Of a DNA stretch of 64,000 bases, positions 45,906 through 58,285 are shown one piece after another. Origin of the DNA: Prosapia bicincta (taxonomy: Eukaryota > Arthropoda > Insecta > Hemiptera > Cercopidae); contig JBAIZL010000001.1 of the NCBI GenBank assembly GCA_036971475.1, positions 105,636,350 through 105,700,349 on the forward strand, written 5' to 3'. The position numbers were made by a program, and so were the translations under genes. Position 1 is the first letter of the stretch; every line of letters begins with the position of its first letter. Below the pieces are notes generated by a model. The model did not search any database, was not told the DNA's origin, and saw only the letters and a program-made list of their open reading frames with translations.

Positions 45906-47983
45906 GTAAGTGAAATTTAACGCTATTTTTATATTATTTACTTATGTATAAATGAATAATACAATAAGAAAATTTTTTTATATAAGTAAAATAATTTCTA
46001 TTCACCAATATTAAAAAAAAAACATTTTACTATAACTTAAGGACCTACAAAAACATTCCTCGAAAGTTTCAAGAATCTATTTTTATTGCAACAAACTTGC
46101 TTATACCAGTATAAAACAATCTAAAAATATAAATTTATTCTTTTGGTTGAAAATATCTCAATATTTATTTTAAAAAGTTATAAACATAACCTGAGCATAT
46201 TGTAAAATTTATAAACAATTTTTATAATAAAGTATTAGTTATTTTGGGTCCCTGTTATAAGCAAAACTTAGTAAGTATAAACAAGTGACATTGAGATGAC
46301 ATAAGTGAATAATAAATTGTTTACCTAAGCATAGGCCTACTAATAATGGATTTTAGAGGAGTTAGCACTGTAATGAATCTTTCAATATATACTACAACAA
46401 ATGATTAAATTTTTATCAATTATAAATGTTTATATCTATCTATAAATGTAATATGCCTGTCATTTATAAACAGATATTTATTGGATATTAAATAATAATT
46501 TTTAAAGTCGAGTAAATTACCAACGTTATAATAAATTGAGCTCCAATATAAAATATAATAATGAAGGCCGATTTAGTAATATTTTGTTCTTATCACCACT
46601 AAACTTGACTTTCAGTTTATTTTACATTGCTTAATTGAAATTTAACGTTTGTTGTTTCTATCATAGGAACAAAATTGTAATTTCATTCCTCTACACATAT
46701 TAAAGTGAAGTTATCCGAGTACTTTACCTATCTTAGACATAAGTTAAAAATTTATTTTCTATTATTGTGTGTTTATTTGTGTGTGTGAGTGAGTGTGTGT
46801 ATACGCGCGCTCGTGCTCGCATGTTGTATGGAACTATAATGCCGCTTAAACGTAAGATGGATATTTTTGTTTAAAATAATTAAATGCATGAAAGATATTT
46901 CATTTTCATATACAAAATTGTTTTAGCATACAAAAATATTTGAAATTTATTAAAATATTTAAAATTTGTAAAACATAATTAATTTAATTTTTGAATTAGA
47001 CTGTGTTTTCTAGGCCTAACTCTTTGTGACGTATGAAAATTAGATATTTGATTTACTTCTTGGAATTCAAGCAAAATAATTGAAATACTTAACAAGGCAC
47101 CACAAGCATGCATTTCTTAGTTATATTAAGTATTAGGTTTTTTATGCAGTTAATATATTAATAATTTTTCTAGCACTGTGGACTACATTTTTCCCTAAAT
47201 AAACTATACCCTTAACCACAATACAATAATATTTTCTTTTACTAAAAATACTTAATAATTACTTAAAATTACTAAAGTAATTTTAGTAAAATAAAGATTT
47301 TTGTATTGCGGTTAGTTAGTTTTATTTATTTAGTTAGTTTATATTCATTTTTTAAAAAAATATCTTGTCAGTCTTAATTGTATCTTCTCAGCCCTCCTCC
47401 ACTGGGGGTCTTTGAAAATACCAACTTTTCAATTGATTATACAAGAGTGTCAACTAACGAAGGTTTGACAATGCTTGCACTGTCAGTTAACTAAGCATAT
47501 TGGAAAGAATTATGAACTTGTACTTATTAACAATTTTTGTGGGGTTTGTCTAATCTCCGTATTTCAGGCGTTCACTTAACTAGTTCTCGAAATGAATCAT
47601 TCAAAACGACCATATTAACTATTTAATTGCATATGATCATCGTCTCGCAAAATAATTTGGAAAAAAAGTAACTGAACCATTTTGGGAAAAACTCAGATTA
47701 TACACTAAATTAATTGCAAATATCGTGAATGCAAATGAGAAATTGTATAGATCGAAATTCGAATCTTATGGGTTCACTCTACTACATCTTTATGTCCATT
47801 TATTCTTTTTTACTTACTGTGAGATTTCATCCAGATGTCCTAAAAGAATATTTTAGACGATATTTCTCTTCGAGGGCAGTGTTTCATCTTTAGGGTCGGT
47901 GTCTCATATAATATTATTACAAAAGTATCTCGTGTCATATTGTAACATATATATGTATGTATGTGTGTATGTATGTATATATA
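45906..47983. other. Intron, no next exon recognised
   Basis: AT-rich DNA with a short TG-rich patch at 46770-46800. No peroxidase-like exon (the expected next residues include a PR motif and a conserved distal-His segment) seen here or further right. Confidence 0.45.
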
Positions 47984-48122
47984 TAAAGAACATAAGTCAA
48001 AATACAAATACAAGAATTATAATTGAATTTACAATTCAAAGCTTTTCGTTGGCTAACAGTACCAACATCATATGATGTTGATTATTATAATTCTTGTATT
48101 TGTATTTTGACTTATGTTCTTT
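47984..48122. repeat. Inverted-repeat element, family B copy 3
   Basis: AAAGAACATAAGTC arm and complement. The inner CTGATGA-type core has been deleted on one side. The right flank ACACAAGAATACATATTGCG equals that of copy 1 at 19.05 kb, but the adjoining microsatellite is CT here and TA there. Confidence 0.9.
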
Positions 48123-48147
48123 ATTAATACACAAGAATACATATTGC

Positions 48148-48247
<100 letters not shown>

Positions 48248-48467
48248 AAATAAATTAAAATTATTTAAAAACAAGAATACGTTTAATGAATATATTTATT
48301 GAATGAATTTTTTTAATGAATAGATTTTATTAGATAATTATTTTCCTGAAGATGCTGGTACTATTTTATCGGCGAAAAGCTTTGAATAAATATATTCATT
48401 AAAAGTATTCTTGTTTTTGAAATATTTTTAATTTATTAACTATATTACAAGAAAACATATCACCATA

Positions 48468-48472
<5 letters not shown>
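48248..48472. repeat. Inverted-repeat element, family C copy 4
   Basis: Left arm shortened. The inner TTTTCCTGAAGATGCTGG and CGGCGAAAAGCTTTG and right flank ACAAGAAAACATATCACC are intact. Confidence 0.88.

Positions 48473-48527
<55 letters not shown>
48473..48527. repeat. (TA)n microsatellite
   Basis: About 27 TA units. Confidence 0.97.
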
Positions 48528-48532
<5 letters not shown>

Positions 48533-48685
48533 GTTTTCTTGTGTAATCATGAAAAATAGGAGGAAATACAAATACAAGAATAGTTTACTATATTATACAA
48601 TTCAAGTGGATAACACAATAAATTATTATGTTATTAAAAGAAAATTATTAAATTATTCTTAAATTTTATTTTATCGTACTTTTCA

Positions 48686-48776
<91 letters not shown>
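48686..48776. repeat. (CT)n and (TA)n compound microsatellite
   Basis: About 24 CT units, then about 21 TA units. Confidence 0.97.
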
Positions 48777-48781
<5 letters not shown>

Positions 48782-49897
48782 CTCACTACAATAAAGATGT
48801 GGAATGTAAACTTTAATAGATTAAAGAGTTCTAAAATAAAAACATCTGTTGTTTAAAACAATTTGTAATTAAATACTTTTTTCAGTAGTACGTATAATAG
48901 AAAATTCATTTCAAAAGATACTGAAATTTTAAAAAATATTCGTAGTATATCTCATGTTTTTATTAATAATTCATTCTTTCTTAAATTTATAATTTCAATA
49001 AAATGTGAACAGGATTTTTTTACTGAAATAGGAATCCCACTAAGTGGTCTACTCTACGTTTCTTCAAAATTCCTCGCTTCTTTTAGATTTATTATTCCAA
49101 TTTTACGTTCATATACGTTCCATTGCTCCAAGTAATGGTTAAAATATTTTTAATATATGATATAAAGGTGCTGTTGTTAAAACAACTTCCTCTTCAACCA
49201 TTTTTGCATACGGGTTAGTTAATAAAGAAAACAGAAACGCTGGAAGCCAATAAATTCTCTTAGGCTTGTCGAAGTGACAGTTTTAAACACATATTTTTTG
49301 TGCGTGACCTCTGGTTCAAGAATAGATAATAAAAATTGTAAAATTAAAAATAATTCATAATATTGAACAGTTTAGAGGCTGAAATATTTAGATTCAAATA
49401 TAGGCGTATCTTGTATTTCAAATGGAAAGAAAATTCAAATTCATCGTGATTCTAAATGATGGAGAATTTATATTTATTAAAAAAAATAAAATATATTTAT
49501 AATTTATATTAAGCTTATTTATCATTTTTAGAAGAAATATTATCTAAAACGATGTCTTATAATTAGAAAAAATAATAAACTAACTAGTACAGTATCAAAA
49601 TTGTCTTGTATTTGAGTCATGGAGTAATTAAATACGCAAGAAATATCAATTTGTAAGGGTTTTTCTTTAAAATAGAAACTATATTCGAACATTCTTTTGC
49701 TCCCAGTTCTTCTCTATTCATGAGGGACTGGTTTGATGAATATAGTAATATAAAGTATATGTTCCGATATCAACTTTTGATAATTGATGATGTCAGAAAC
49801 GTATTTTGAAATATGAAAAATATAGAAAACTACGGGGTTGGTTATTATAAAAACGTAAAAATAAATATTTCTCGGTTCATTACAATATAATTTTTAA
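48777..49897. other. AT-rich DNA, nothing recognised
   Basis: No supported gene or repeat. Confidence 0.45.
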
Positions 49898-49899
49898 TA

Positions 49900-50552
49900 C
49901 AGTAGAGCGTCAGTAACACGGACGTCAAAAATCCGGAGCGTCCAAATCTGAATCGTGGTTTCAGCGTGCACTGTACTCGGCGTGGCTTGAAGAGCCACTG
50001 CAATACATATCGAAACTAAGTGTTCTCTTTAATTATAAATGCAAAAAAGACAAGACAATTCCGAAATAAATCGTCATAGCTAAATTTGAAACGCAGCATA
50101 CACTATGTATATAATCTGGATTTAAATTTTTTTAGATTTGTATGTTCGACGTGCTAACCAATATCGCGTATTGTAACCAATATGCAAAATAATAAAATTT
50201 ATTATCAAACTTAATCTTTACCTAATTTGCCATTTAATATGCTTTTAAAACTATTATTCATCTGTGATGCCAATTTTTTAAGTTTAACGTCGCAACTCAT
50301 CTATTTCCGTCAATTCGTCACTACATATCATTTTCACTAAATTCTTTGGTATTTTTTAAATCCTTTGACGTCATTTTGTAATAATTCCTGGTTTAATACA
50401 AACCTACAGAATAGTCTAAGCATTAAAATAGATTATAATTAAGTAAAATATCAGTCATACGCAGTAGTTTAAAAATCGTTTGAAAATCCGGATAAATAAG
50501 TATTCCGAATGGGTCTTGGTCCCAACTTATCCGGATTTTTGACGCTCTACTG
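49900..50552. mobile_element. pogo/Tigger-type MITE, TA target
   Basis: 653 bp, bounded by TA (49898-49899 and 50553-50554). Termini CAGTAGAGCGTCA and complement, each followed by an ATCCGGA-type block. The left end also shows AACACGGACGTC, and a similar AACACGGAT lies on the far side of the neighbouring transposase fossil (about 51725). The MITE may therefore be part of one larger decayed element. Confidence 0.8.
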
Positions 50553-50689
50553 TACCTATTTATAAAGGTAGTTAATTTTATACTTAAAATATTTATATGA
50601 TTAAAAATTCCGTAAGCAATTAAAAAAGAATTGTTTATTTTTGCCACCATTTTCTGAATATACAGGTAATTTTCCAAACATACATTTCA

Positions 50690-51560
50690 CCGACAGATTT
50701 TAATGTCAACTTCGGCGATACATTTTTTCGATTTCTTCGTTTTCGTTTTCCGAGGTTCGGTAATTAGTTCTTCCAGCTCTTCTTCTGTCAAATCCTCGTT
50801 AGTAATTTTCAAAAGATTGTCGACATCTTCACTGTTAATACCTTGAAATCCTTCACTGGTAATTCCATGTGCTATTGAAACGATATCAGTCCACTAGGAC
50901 TAGAGCACAGCAGAACAGTGAAACGATCCTTTGCCGCCTTAAACCCCGAGTAGATTTCTCCTCCTTAGATAAGAAAGTTTGTGAAGGCATTCTTCTCCAA
51001 AACAGTCCAGTCTTATCCACGTTAAAGATTTGATCGACTGTGTAACCTTACTCCGAAATAAGATTTATAAAATACGTTGGAAATGAATTGGTGGCTTTGT
51101 GGTCCACTGAATCTGATTATCCGGTAATTTTCACGTTGTGAACAGAAAACAGTCTCTTGAACTTGTCAAACCAGCCTTTACTGATGATTGTCGGTTCGTT
51201 CACCACAGTTTAAAAAAAAATCTTCATACAAACGTTTAGCTTTTTCACGAATAAAAATTGAACTCAGAGGGATTCTTTTTTGTGATTTATATTCTACCCA
51301 TACACGCAAAGCTTTTCCCATATTTTTGATGTTTATTTTTCGACACACAGAGGTAACCTTTCACGGATTGACAAGTCTCTTACCCAACACTCCTAATTAT
51401 ATTTTCTTCATTTTTCTGTAAGTAACACGCTGTTAATTCGTTAACGCTAACACACTTTGCAACAGATGCTATGCTTGCACCACATTTTGTATTTATCTAA
51501 AAGGTAAATTTTCTTAATCAACAGCATAACGTTTCTTTGCATTTTCTTGTACCTATCAGA
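50690..51560 (-). pseudogene. Decayed Tigger/jerky-like (pogo) transposase
   Basis: Minus-strand pieces in order: a remnant HTH region near 51450-51540; REKAKRLYEDF (about 51225-51257); KGWFDKFKR (about 51155-51182), the CENP-B-type DNA-binding signature; then QIFNVDKTGLFWRRMP (about 50985-51035), which holds the first catalytic Asp; SQTFLSKEE; and KAAKDRFTVLLC-type sequence in another frame near 50905-50945. The rest of the catalytic domain is missing. A C-terminal tail LTEEELEELITEP (about 50750-50790) follows. Frameshifts and stops throughout. Its 65-codon + strand ORF is a shadow. Confidence 0.8.
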
Positions 51561-52084
51561 ATTTGATAACGTTATTGGTTGGATAGACAATTAAGGGAAA
51601 AAGATAAAAATAAACAAAACAAATTCACTATACAATTCCCCAAGTAGGCACGGTGTTTCCAAAACTAGCAGTCACGACAAGCGAATTTCGACACCTGTTT
51701 GGTAATTGACGGAAAACAAAATCCGTGTTAGCTACGGCCGCCGGATACAATTAATTGAGTTTTGGATTGCGAAAACAATTAAAATTATCAGTAAGTAAAC
51801 AGAAGTGATGCTAAACGTATGTATAGAGTTGGATGCGAGCGCCGGATTGACTCATCGTTGTTTGTCAGTGACGTTAAAACAAAATTAATAAGACATGAAA
51901 ACATTATCCTATAACCTGTACAGTAAATATACTGTCTTTCTTGTCCTTTTTTTTAAACGATACATATTAGTGGGATATCTAATAATTTTGCCAGCCATGA
52001 ATAAGTGAAACCACGAATACTGAACCTGCGAATAGCGAAGCCTAGTGTATATAGAATACTTTATCTAAATGGGATTCAACCTTT
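51561..52084. other. Flank of the Tigger fossil
   Basis: Non-coding. CCGTGTTAGCTACGGCCGCC near 51723 may be the decayed outer end of the Tigger-type element. Confidence 0.35.
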
Positions 52085-52265
52085 GATGGGTTCAGGTGAG
52101 ATTCCCCGAATGGTAGCTTAGCACCAACGTTCACTCGACCGAGTGCATGAACGAAGTGTCCAAAACTGCGGTTTCTCTCGTACTGAGCAGGGTTACTGTT
52201 CCAACGAGTATTCATCATCAGGGTAAAACAAACGTGTAACAGGCTGGACCTAATTTTTAAGGTCT
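52085..52265 (-). pseudogene. Decayed 28S rRNA 3'-domain fragment
   Basis: On the minus strand it follows the conserved 28S sequence near the 3' end: TTTTACCCTGATGATGAA (conserved form TTTTACCCTACTGATGA), then AACAGTAACCCTGCTCAGTA, CGAGAGAAACCGCAG, TCGGTCGA and GCTACCATTCGG. The order and spacing are right, with scattered changes and small indels, so this is an old dead fragment, not a functional gene. The left edge continues weakly beyond 52085 (CCTGAACCC in place of CTGAACGCC). Confidence 0.8.
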
Positions 52266-52839
52266 TAAAATGTTACAAATAGGTGGGAATGTTTCTGTTG
52301 GACTAAGCCCTTGGGGGATAATCTAAGCGACTGGTTTTATAACTGTTATAATTTCCTTCAACCTAAAGATTTAATTTAGTTCCATGAGTGCCACTTTTCT
52401 TCCGTACTTCGATTTTCAACCACAAAAGAATTTAACGCCAGTAGTGTAACATATGGATGACTAAATGTGATTGATTAAATAGTCAATCTCCTTTTTAAAC
52501 ACTCAGATATTTAAAGAAGTATTGCTCCGTTTTTACGGGGTTTAATAAATTATGAGGCAAGTTTAAACTAACCTAACTAAACTATTTCCTAATTCGCACA
52601 TTTATGGCTACTATTTATTACATATTTATAAACTTAATATTTATAATTAGGTCTTTTACTGAGTTCGCACAATCGTCTATTTATACTAACCACGTACTGT
52701 CACTGTCATTCTGTCACTAGAGCGTCTACTTTCTTCACTATATTGCAAACACTTTACCTACTTTACGCTGTACAAAACCTTTAAATATCGAATTACCACT
52801 TCTAGTAATTTCGTATCCGCTTTACTTCCAGAAGGTTCA
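52266..52839. other. Nothing recognised
   Basis: Mixed DNA between the rRNA fossil and the gypsy fossil. Confidence 0.4.
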
Positions 52840-54893
52840 AAGCTTTACAAGACGGCGTGCTGTTGTGTCCGCTTAAGCGTGAAAAAACTTGTAGGCTACT
52901 TGTTAATCCGTGTCACAGGTGGGATCTTGCCTGTTACACTGTCGTCTACTTAAGACTGATAAGTCCCAGAACATTCATTAATTTATTCATGACTGCTAGG
53001 CTCGGGTTGTGTCTGAGGAAATATGATAAGTCTTCCGTTCTTCCTTGGAGCTCCTTTCAAGAAGATGTATACCCCGTTGTAAACACCAGAGTCGTTGACG
53101 ATCTCTTCTATCTTGCTTCTCACGATTTTCACAATCCATGAAATCCACAGCCACGTCTTGGTATAGCAAGCTTCTTGATCCTCAACTGAAGAAGATTATC
53201 CCGTAGGCGCAAAGCTTGATATGTTGGTCTTTGCTGAGATCAAGTAAAGAGTTTCGTTACCAAGAGTAACAGATGTTTATCGTCGTTCTGTAGATCCAGA
53301 ACTTGTCTGCGGCTGAGGTCTTGACCTTCCAATGTGGACAAATCTTTTCTTGAAAACCTTTGCTATTCTCCGAGACATTCTTCCCGGAGAAGCTCTTTCA
53401 GATCGGACAGCTTCTTTCCGTACTTCCTCTGCAGAATGATTGTCCTTCAAAGACATTGTCCTTTCAAATGATCTGAACTCACTGCGCTTCCTGAAGATTA
53501 TTTTCTTTTTTTTAAGGAGGCTAAAATGCACACCTGATCTTTCTTTGCCTTCACATAAAAGAGCTTCTTTAACCTGTTGCTGGACTCCTTGATTTTGGAA
53601 CGATGCCTCTCAAGGATTTCATAAAGTTGCTTTAGAAGGTTTGCAACGTAGTCCTCTCGTGAAGTGTCCTCGTCCGGTGTAATCCCAGGGAAGGTGAAGG
53701 TCTTGGCAAAACATCACATTACAAGAGATTGTCTAAGGCTTTTGTTTATGGAATAGCGATATGTCAACAAAAGGAATGCAAATATTAGTCCCAATATCTG
53801 GTGACAGATAAAACCTTTGATAAATAATTTCGTATCCCATGCTACTGCAGGTGCAGCGAAGTTGTCTTTCTCGGAGGTCAAGCGTTTTGCTCATCTTGAC
53901 TCGATGTCTCTTCCCCGATCTGAACGCTGCTCTAAGGGGACACCAAATCAGCTTACATCATGATTTATCAATGAATCCGCTATAGTTACTGCTACTTGAT
54001 ACAGCAGAGCGAAGGCCTCCATCCACGTCCTAAATTAGTCTATAAAAATAAAATAAATTATTTACCTTCCTCTGTCACAGGAAATGGTCCACCCACGTCG
54101 ATTGCTATTTTCTTAAGCAGCTCCCCACGTTGTACAGCCTCAGTGGAGCTTTACTTCTTATGACTGGATCATTAGCTCCTGGGCATATGGTACAATTTCT
54201 GCATCAGTTCTTGATGTCTTTCTTTAGGTTCACCATTGATAATAGCTCTCGTGATCTCCCCAAGGTCTTGTGAACTCCAAGGTGACCTCCTATTAAAAAA
54301 TCATATAGCTGCTTCAGTATCTCGAATATCCTTTTCTTTGAAACCAGGAGCTGTAGTCATCGTTGATTCCCCTTAGAATTTTTCATCACCGCTTCAACAG
54401 GCCGTTATCCATCACGATGTAATCCCACTGTCTCCTGTATGCTTTCATATTTTTTTATAAGCTAGCCATTTTCTGCCAGTCGGTCTTCCTTCCTTTAACT
54501 TTTTTCAGTTTATTAACTGGCTTAAGTCAGGTCGATTTATTGGTTTTTAAATAGCTCGGATTTTTGCCAGAAATTATCAATGACAGATGTCCTCTTCACG
54601 GAAAGCTTCTACTTTCATTTTGGATACAATTGCAATTGTCATTGTACGACCGTCTTGAAAGCGTTTCCATAGCTAGGGATAGAGCGATAAGTCAACTCAG
54701 TAATATGTTTGTAGTGTTTTAGTTCCAACGAGCAATATGACCTTCAGGAGGGATAAACTTTTGAGACCACATTATACCGGCATGATCCGTCTTTAAAAGA
54801 AACCCGATGTCTTATGGAAATGTTCCATTACAACGACTAAGGGCTCCCTTCTACTCACGCAGTTATAGCGCAAGGGTTTTAACAATAACTTGC
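52840..54893 (-). pseudogene. Ty3/gypsy pol fossil: RNase H to integrase end
   Basis: Follows the reverse-transcriptase remnant at 54894-55328 on the same strand. Integrase pieces are readable in broken frames: GGHLGVHKTLGEI (about 54250-54290), KKIAIDVGGPFPVTEEG (about 54064-54114; first catalytic Asp) and MEAFALLYQVAVTIADSLIN (about 53960-54020). A basic 84-codon frame at 53277-53531 could be from the integrase tail or from a later insertion. Different family from the young element at 19-26 kb, since the integrase sequences are clearly unlike. No LTRs located; both edges are uncertain. Confidence 0.65.
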
Positions 54894-55328
54894 TTAAATA
54901 TTCGATGACTCTTTTATCACTATCTTGCTAGTTGAAACAAAACGTCCCCCTGTTGCTGCATTGTTGCCGTCTGTGTCATGAATAATCTTGAGTTCGGGTT
55001 TTGGAAGGCTCAAGATTGGAGCACTGCGTAAGGGCTTTTTGCGAATTCTTGCACAAAACATCTGTAATAAGTGCACAGTCCAAGCAAGCTCGTGTTTGCC
55101 GCAAACAAGTGGTTTCTTCGCGATTGCACTTGTCTTTCCTATGTCAACTGAAACACCTTTGTCAGATACTAAATGTCCGAGATATTGTACTTCCTTCTGA
55201 AATAAAGTACAATCTTTAGGATTTAACTTGGGGTTAGCAAGTCTTTCCAGTAATTGCTCTAGATTCCTTAAGTGGTGCCTAAAGGACTTAGTAAACAAAA
55301 TGATGTTTTCTAGGTAGATAAATAACAT
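54894..55328 (-). pseudogene. Ty3/gypsy reverse-transcriptase remnant
   Basis: A 144-codon open frame with the segment after the reverse-transcriptase active site: YLENIILFTKSFRHHLRNLE (the usual YLDD has become YLEN, so it is inactive), then LNPKDCTLFQKEVQYLGHLV, typical of Ty3/gypsy. The last third has lost similarity. This is an old copy. Confidence 0.85.
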
Positions 55329-58285
55329 AAGCTAATGGAGATGAGTGCCTGGTAGTTTCAATATAATGTTGTAGAAAATACGATATATAAATTTGTAAAT
55401 GCTGTCTAAGTGAATGTGAAATGTACCATACGCTTACACTATTCTTCAACATAAGATTTTCTTAAAATTTACTGTAAAAACCACATTGATATTTGTCTAG
55501 CAAAAAATCAAATATCGAGCAAGGAACAAAAATAAAATAGCTAACGAAAGAAAGAATCCAAAGTAAAACCACTTAGAGATTGGTCTGGATATGCCACATG
55601 AAAAATAGGAGTCTATGAAAAAATGTTTGCTAAATCCGACCTCTCAGTACAACAATCCTCTGAAAACGTTTCTTGAAAATAGATGTATAAAACAGAGAGG
55701 TCAAAAGTGTAAAGTAAGGTTTACGTTTCTCAATATTCATCCAGATGTATTCTTCCGTCTTAACATTGTGTATTGTGCGTTGACGGAGATAACAGCAACC
55801 TTGAAGTAGGTGTAGCTACTTAACTAGGTCTTCTGGTGTGAAGGAAAGATGTCGAGCCATCGATTTGTAAGGCACAAACTCACGATATTGAATTCGGTTG
55901 ATTAGGTTTTAAAATTCGGTGCAAAGTATTTGTTCAACTTTATTATTCTTGGAGGATTCAGACAGAATTGTTTAAACGCCCATCCAACAAGATTGCAACG
56001 AACTATGTAGTATGAAATACTGAGAAGTATTCTAAATAGGTCTCGTATTACACATCATAAACTAGGTACTGTCATTTCATTTCCAAGCTTGTCTAAAGTT
56101 AATTATTTTTGGCGAAGAAAAGTATTATTATGCCAGAGCATTTCAATTGTATTCTTCTGAAACAAAGTCCGATTCAACGTCACTATAAGGTATCATAATT
56201 TCTTCGTAGTATGTGATTCTATGTTGGCCAAGTTGTGCATCTATGTGTAAATAGAATTACACCTTTTTATTTGTAGCCGACCAGTGCTTGATCACAGATC
56301 GGCGGAGAGCAAATTCATATCATACGTTTTTAAACTCATGCGTTTTGAAGACAATAAATTTAGTTCAAACAAAGCTCACTTATGAACAATTTCTCGATAA
56401 GCGAGTAGCCTACCATTTAACAACTGTCGTGTTCTGTATTATAAGAATATATCTTTACTTTCAAATTTCTTGCTGCGATTTTGTAATTTTATTTATTAAT
56501 TCTTTAGTTAAGATGTAATAGTTTTTGTAGTATCAATAATATATGATGTATTTTTTTATACCTTTTTTTGGTAATCTACAATCTCTGCAATTACCTCCTC
56601 CATAAATAATATATTTATGTTACTAGGGAACATTGTCATCTTTTATGACTAAAATTAATTCATTAAGCGTCTACAATTTACAATATTTTATATCTACAAG
56701 ATACTATTAGAATATAATTTTGTAATTTTTTATGGAATTTATAACACAACCAACTTCAAAAGTAAAACATCTTCAAAGGTTCTACGCTTTTGGCCAAAAC
56801 AAATTCCGGTGTTCTTGGATAACAGAAAACATTTTATTATTTTGTAGATCATTTGAAAATAGAAGGAAAATGGTATCCAATGTTAAAAAACATTTTTCTC
56901 TTCGATGTTTTTTTTTTAAATACACTGTTTGCAGACAGACAGTTTATATGAGTTAAATAAAACGTAACTTGATTTCTGCAAAGAGGTAGGTATCCACTAA
57001 GCTAGTCCTTTGGTAGGGATGGGAAGAGAGTACAAAGGCTACAGCTAAGTGCTCTACACCGATAAGGTCCCTCCGAGTTTTAGTAATAATAATAATAAAT
57101 AAAACGTATAGAAATTAACAATTTGGATATCTAAAGTAGATCATTGTTACAGATTAGGCTATTTAAAGTTTTAATGCTAACAGCTGTGTTTCTCTTCATA
57201 TTTGTAAATTGAAACGAGTCCAAGTTTCCTTCTTTCTAAACCCGGACGAAACAATTATGACAACCGCTTAGCCCAACAACAGAACGTTCTTGAACCTGGA
57301 GGATGATTGTTCACATGATTGACTAATAATAACAAATTCTTAGCCTTATGTTTTAACAGTATTTCAACCGTTCTAAGTAGAATGTCATGAAGGAATGAAC
57401 GTCCGGAGTAGTTTTCAGCTGGAAGGGCCTCAAGTGGTTAGAGCCCTTTGAAATTTTGTAACGAGTTAAACAAATTTAATGCTTTATGAGAATAGCTTAA
57501 TAAATGAGAATAGAAGGCTGCATAACACGATCTCACATGCATACATATATACATTCCTAACCTTGTTTTTTATCTTGAAATCTATTTAAGCATTTTTTAC
57601 TGGAATTAATTAAAAAAACCGGGCTTCTTCAATTACTGAGTACGACCTTGGAAACATAACCTCTAGAGAAAACATCCCTGGCTACCCCTTTATTATAGAC
57701 TATGTACCCTACTACGTATTTCGGTAGAAAAAAATTCCACTCTTTAAATTTTCCAATGTTTCGGAACGAACCTCAAATCTAAACACGCTTAAATAAAAAT
57801 TAGATAATTTTACTAACCCGGGAAATGTTGTAACAGCAGTGGAATATAGTTATCTTCATCAGTTTATGTATACGGTATGAAAAAGATTATTGCATTAAAT
57901 ATGTCTGTGGATTGCCTAGCGCAATATTGCTAATGGGATTTTTACATGATAGTCACAAATGTACCACTTTCCGTACTTTAGTTCCCAACTGTCTGTTTGC
58001 TACAACAGGACGTTCTCCACATTTATTTCTTTTTGTAGTGTTCTTATGATCTATATGAGCCATTAAGTATCGGAGGAACATCTGTAAGAATACTGAGTCA
58101 ACTATAGAGTTCGCCTTGTTTCCAATATAAAGTCCGTGATATGCAATTCCTAAATAAGTTAATCAGCCCTGTGACAATCACAGACTCGAAACAATAAAGT
58201 TTTTGAAAACGGAAAAAAATAAAAACTGGAATTAGGACCAATAATAGAAGCGTATACGTAAAGTTCTGCTTTATCTACTAACCTG
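55329..58285. other. AT-rich DNA, nothing firm
   Basis: Short open frames at 55615, 56288 and 56732 have no recognisable content. Upstream parts of the gypsy fossil may continue to about 56300 on the minus strand but I could not identify motifs. A short (AAT)n lies near 57087-57105. Confidence 0.4.

Noticed and set aside
52857..53141. 94-codon + strand frame
   Set aside because: It lies across the minus-strand gypsy fossil region and has no recognisable content.
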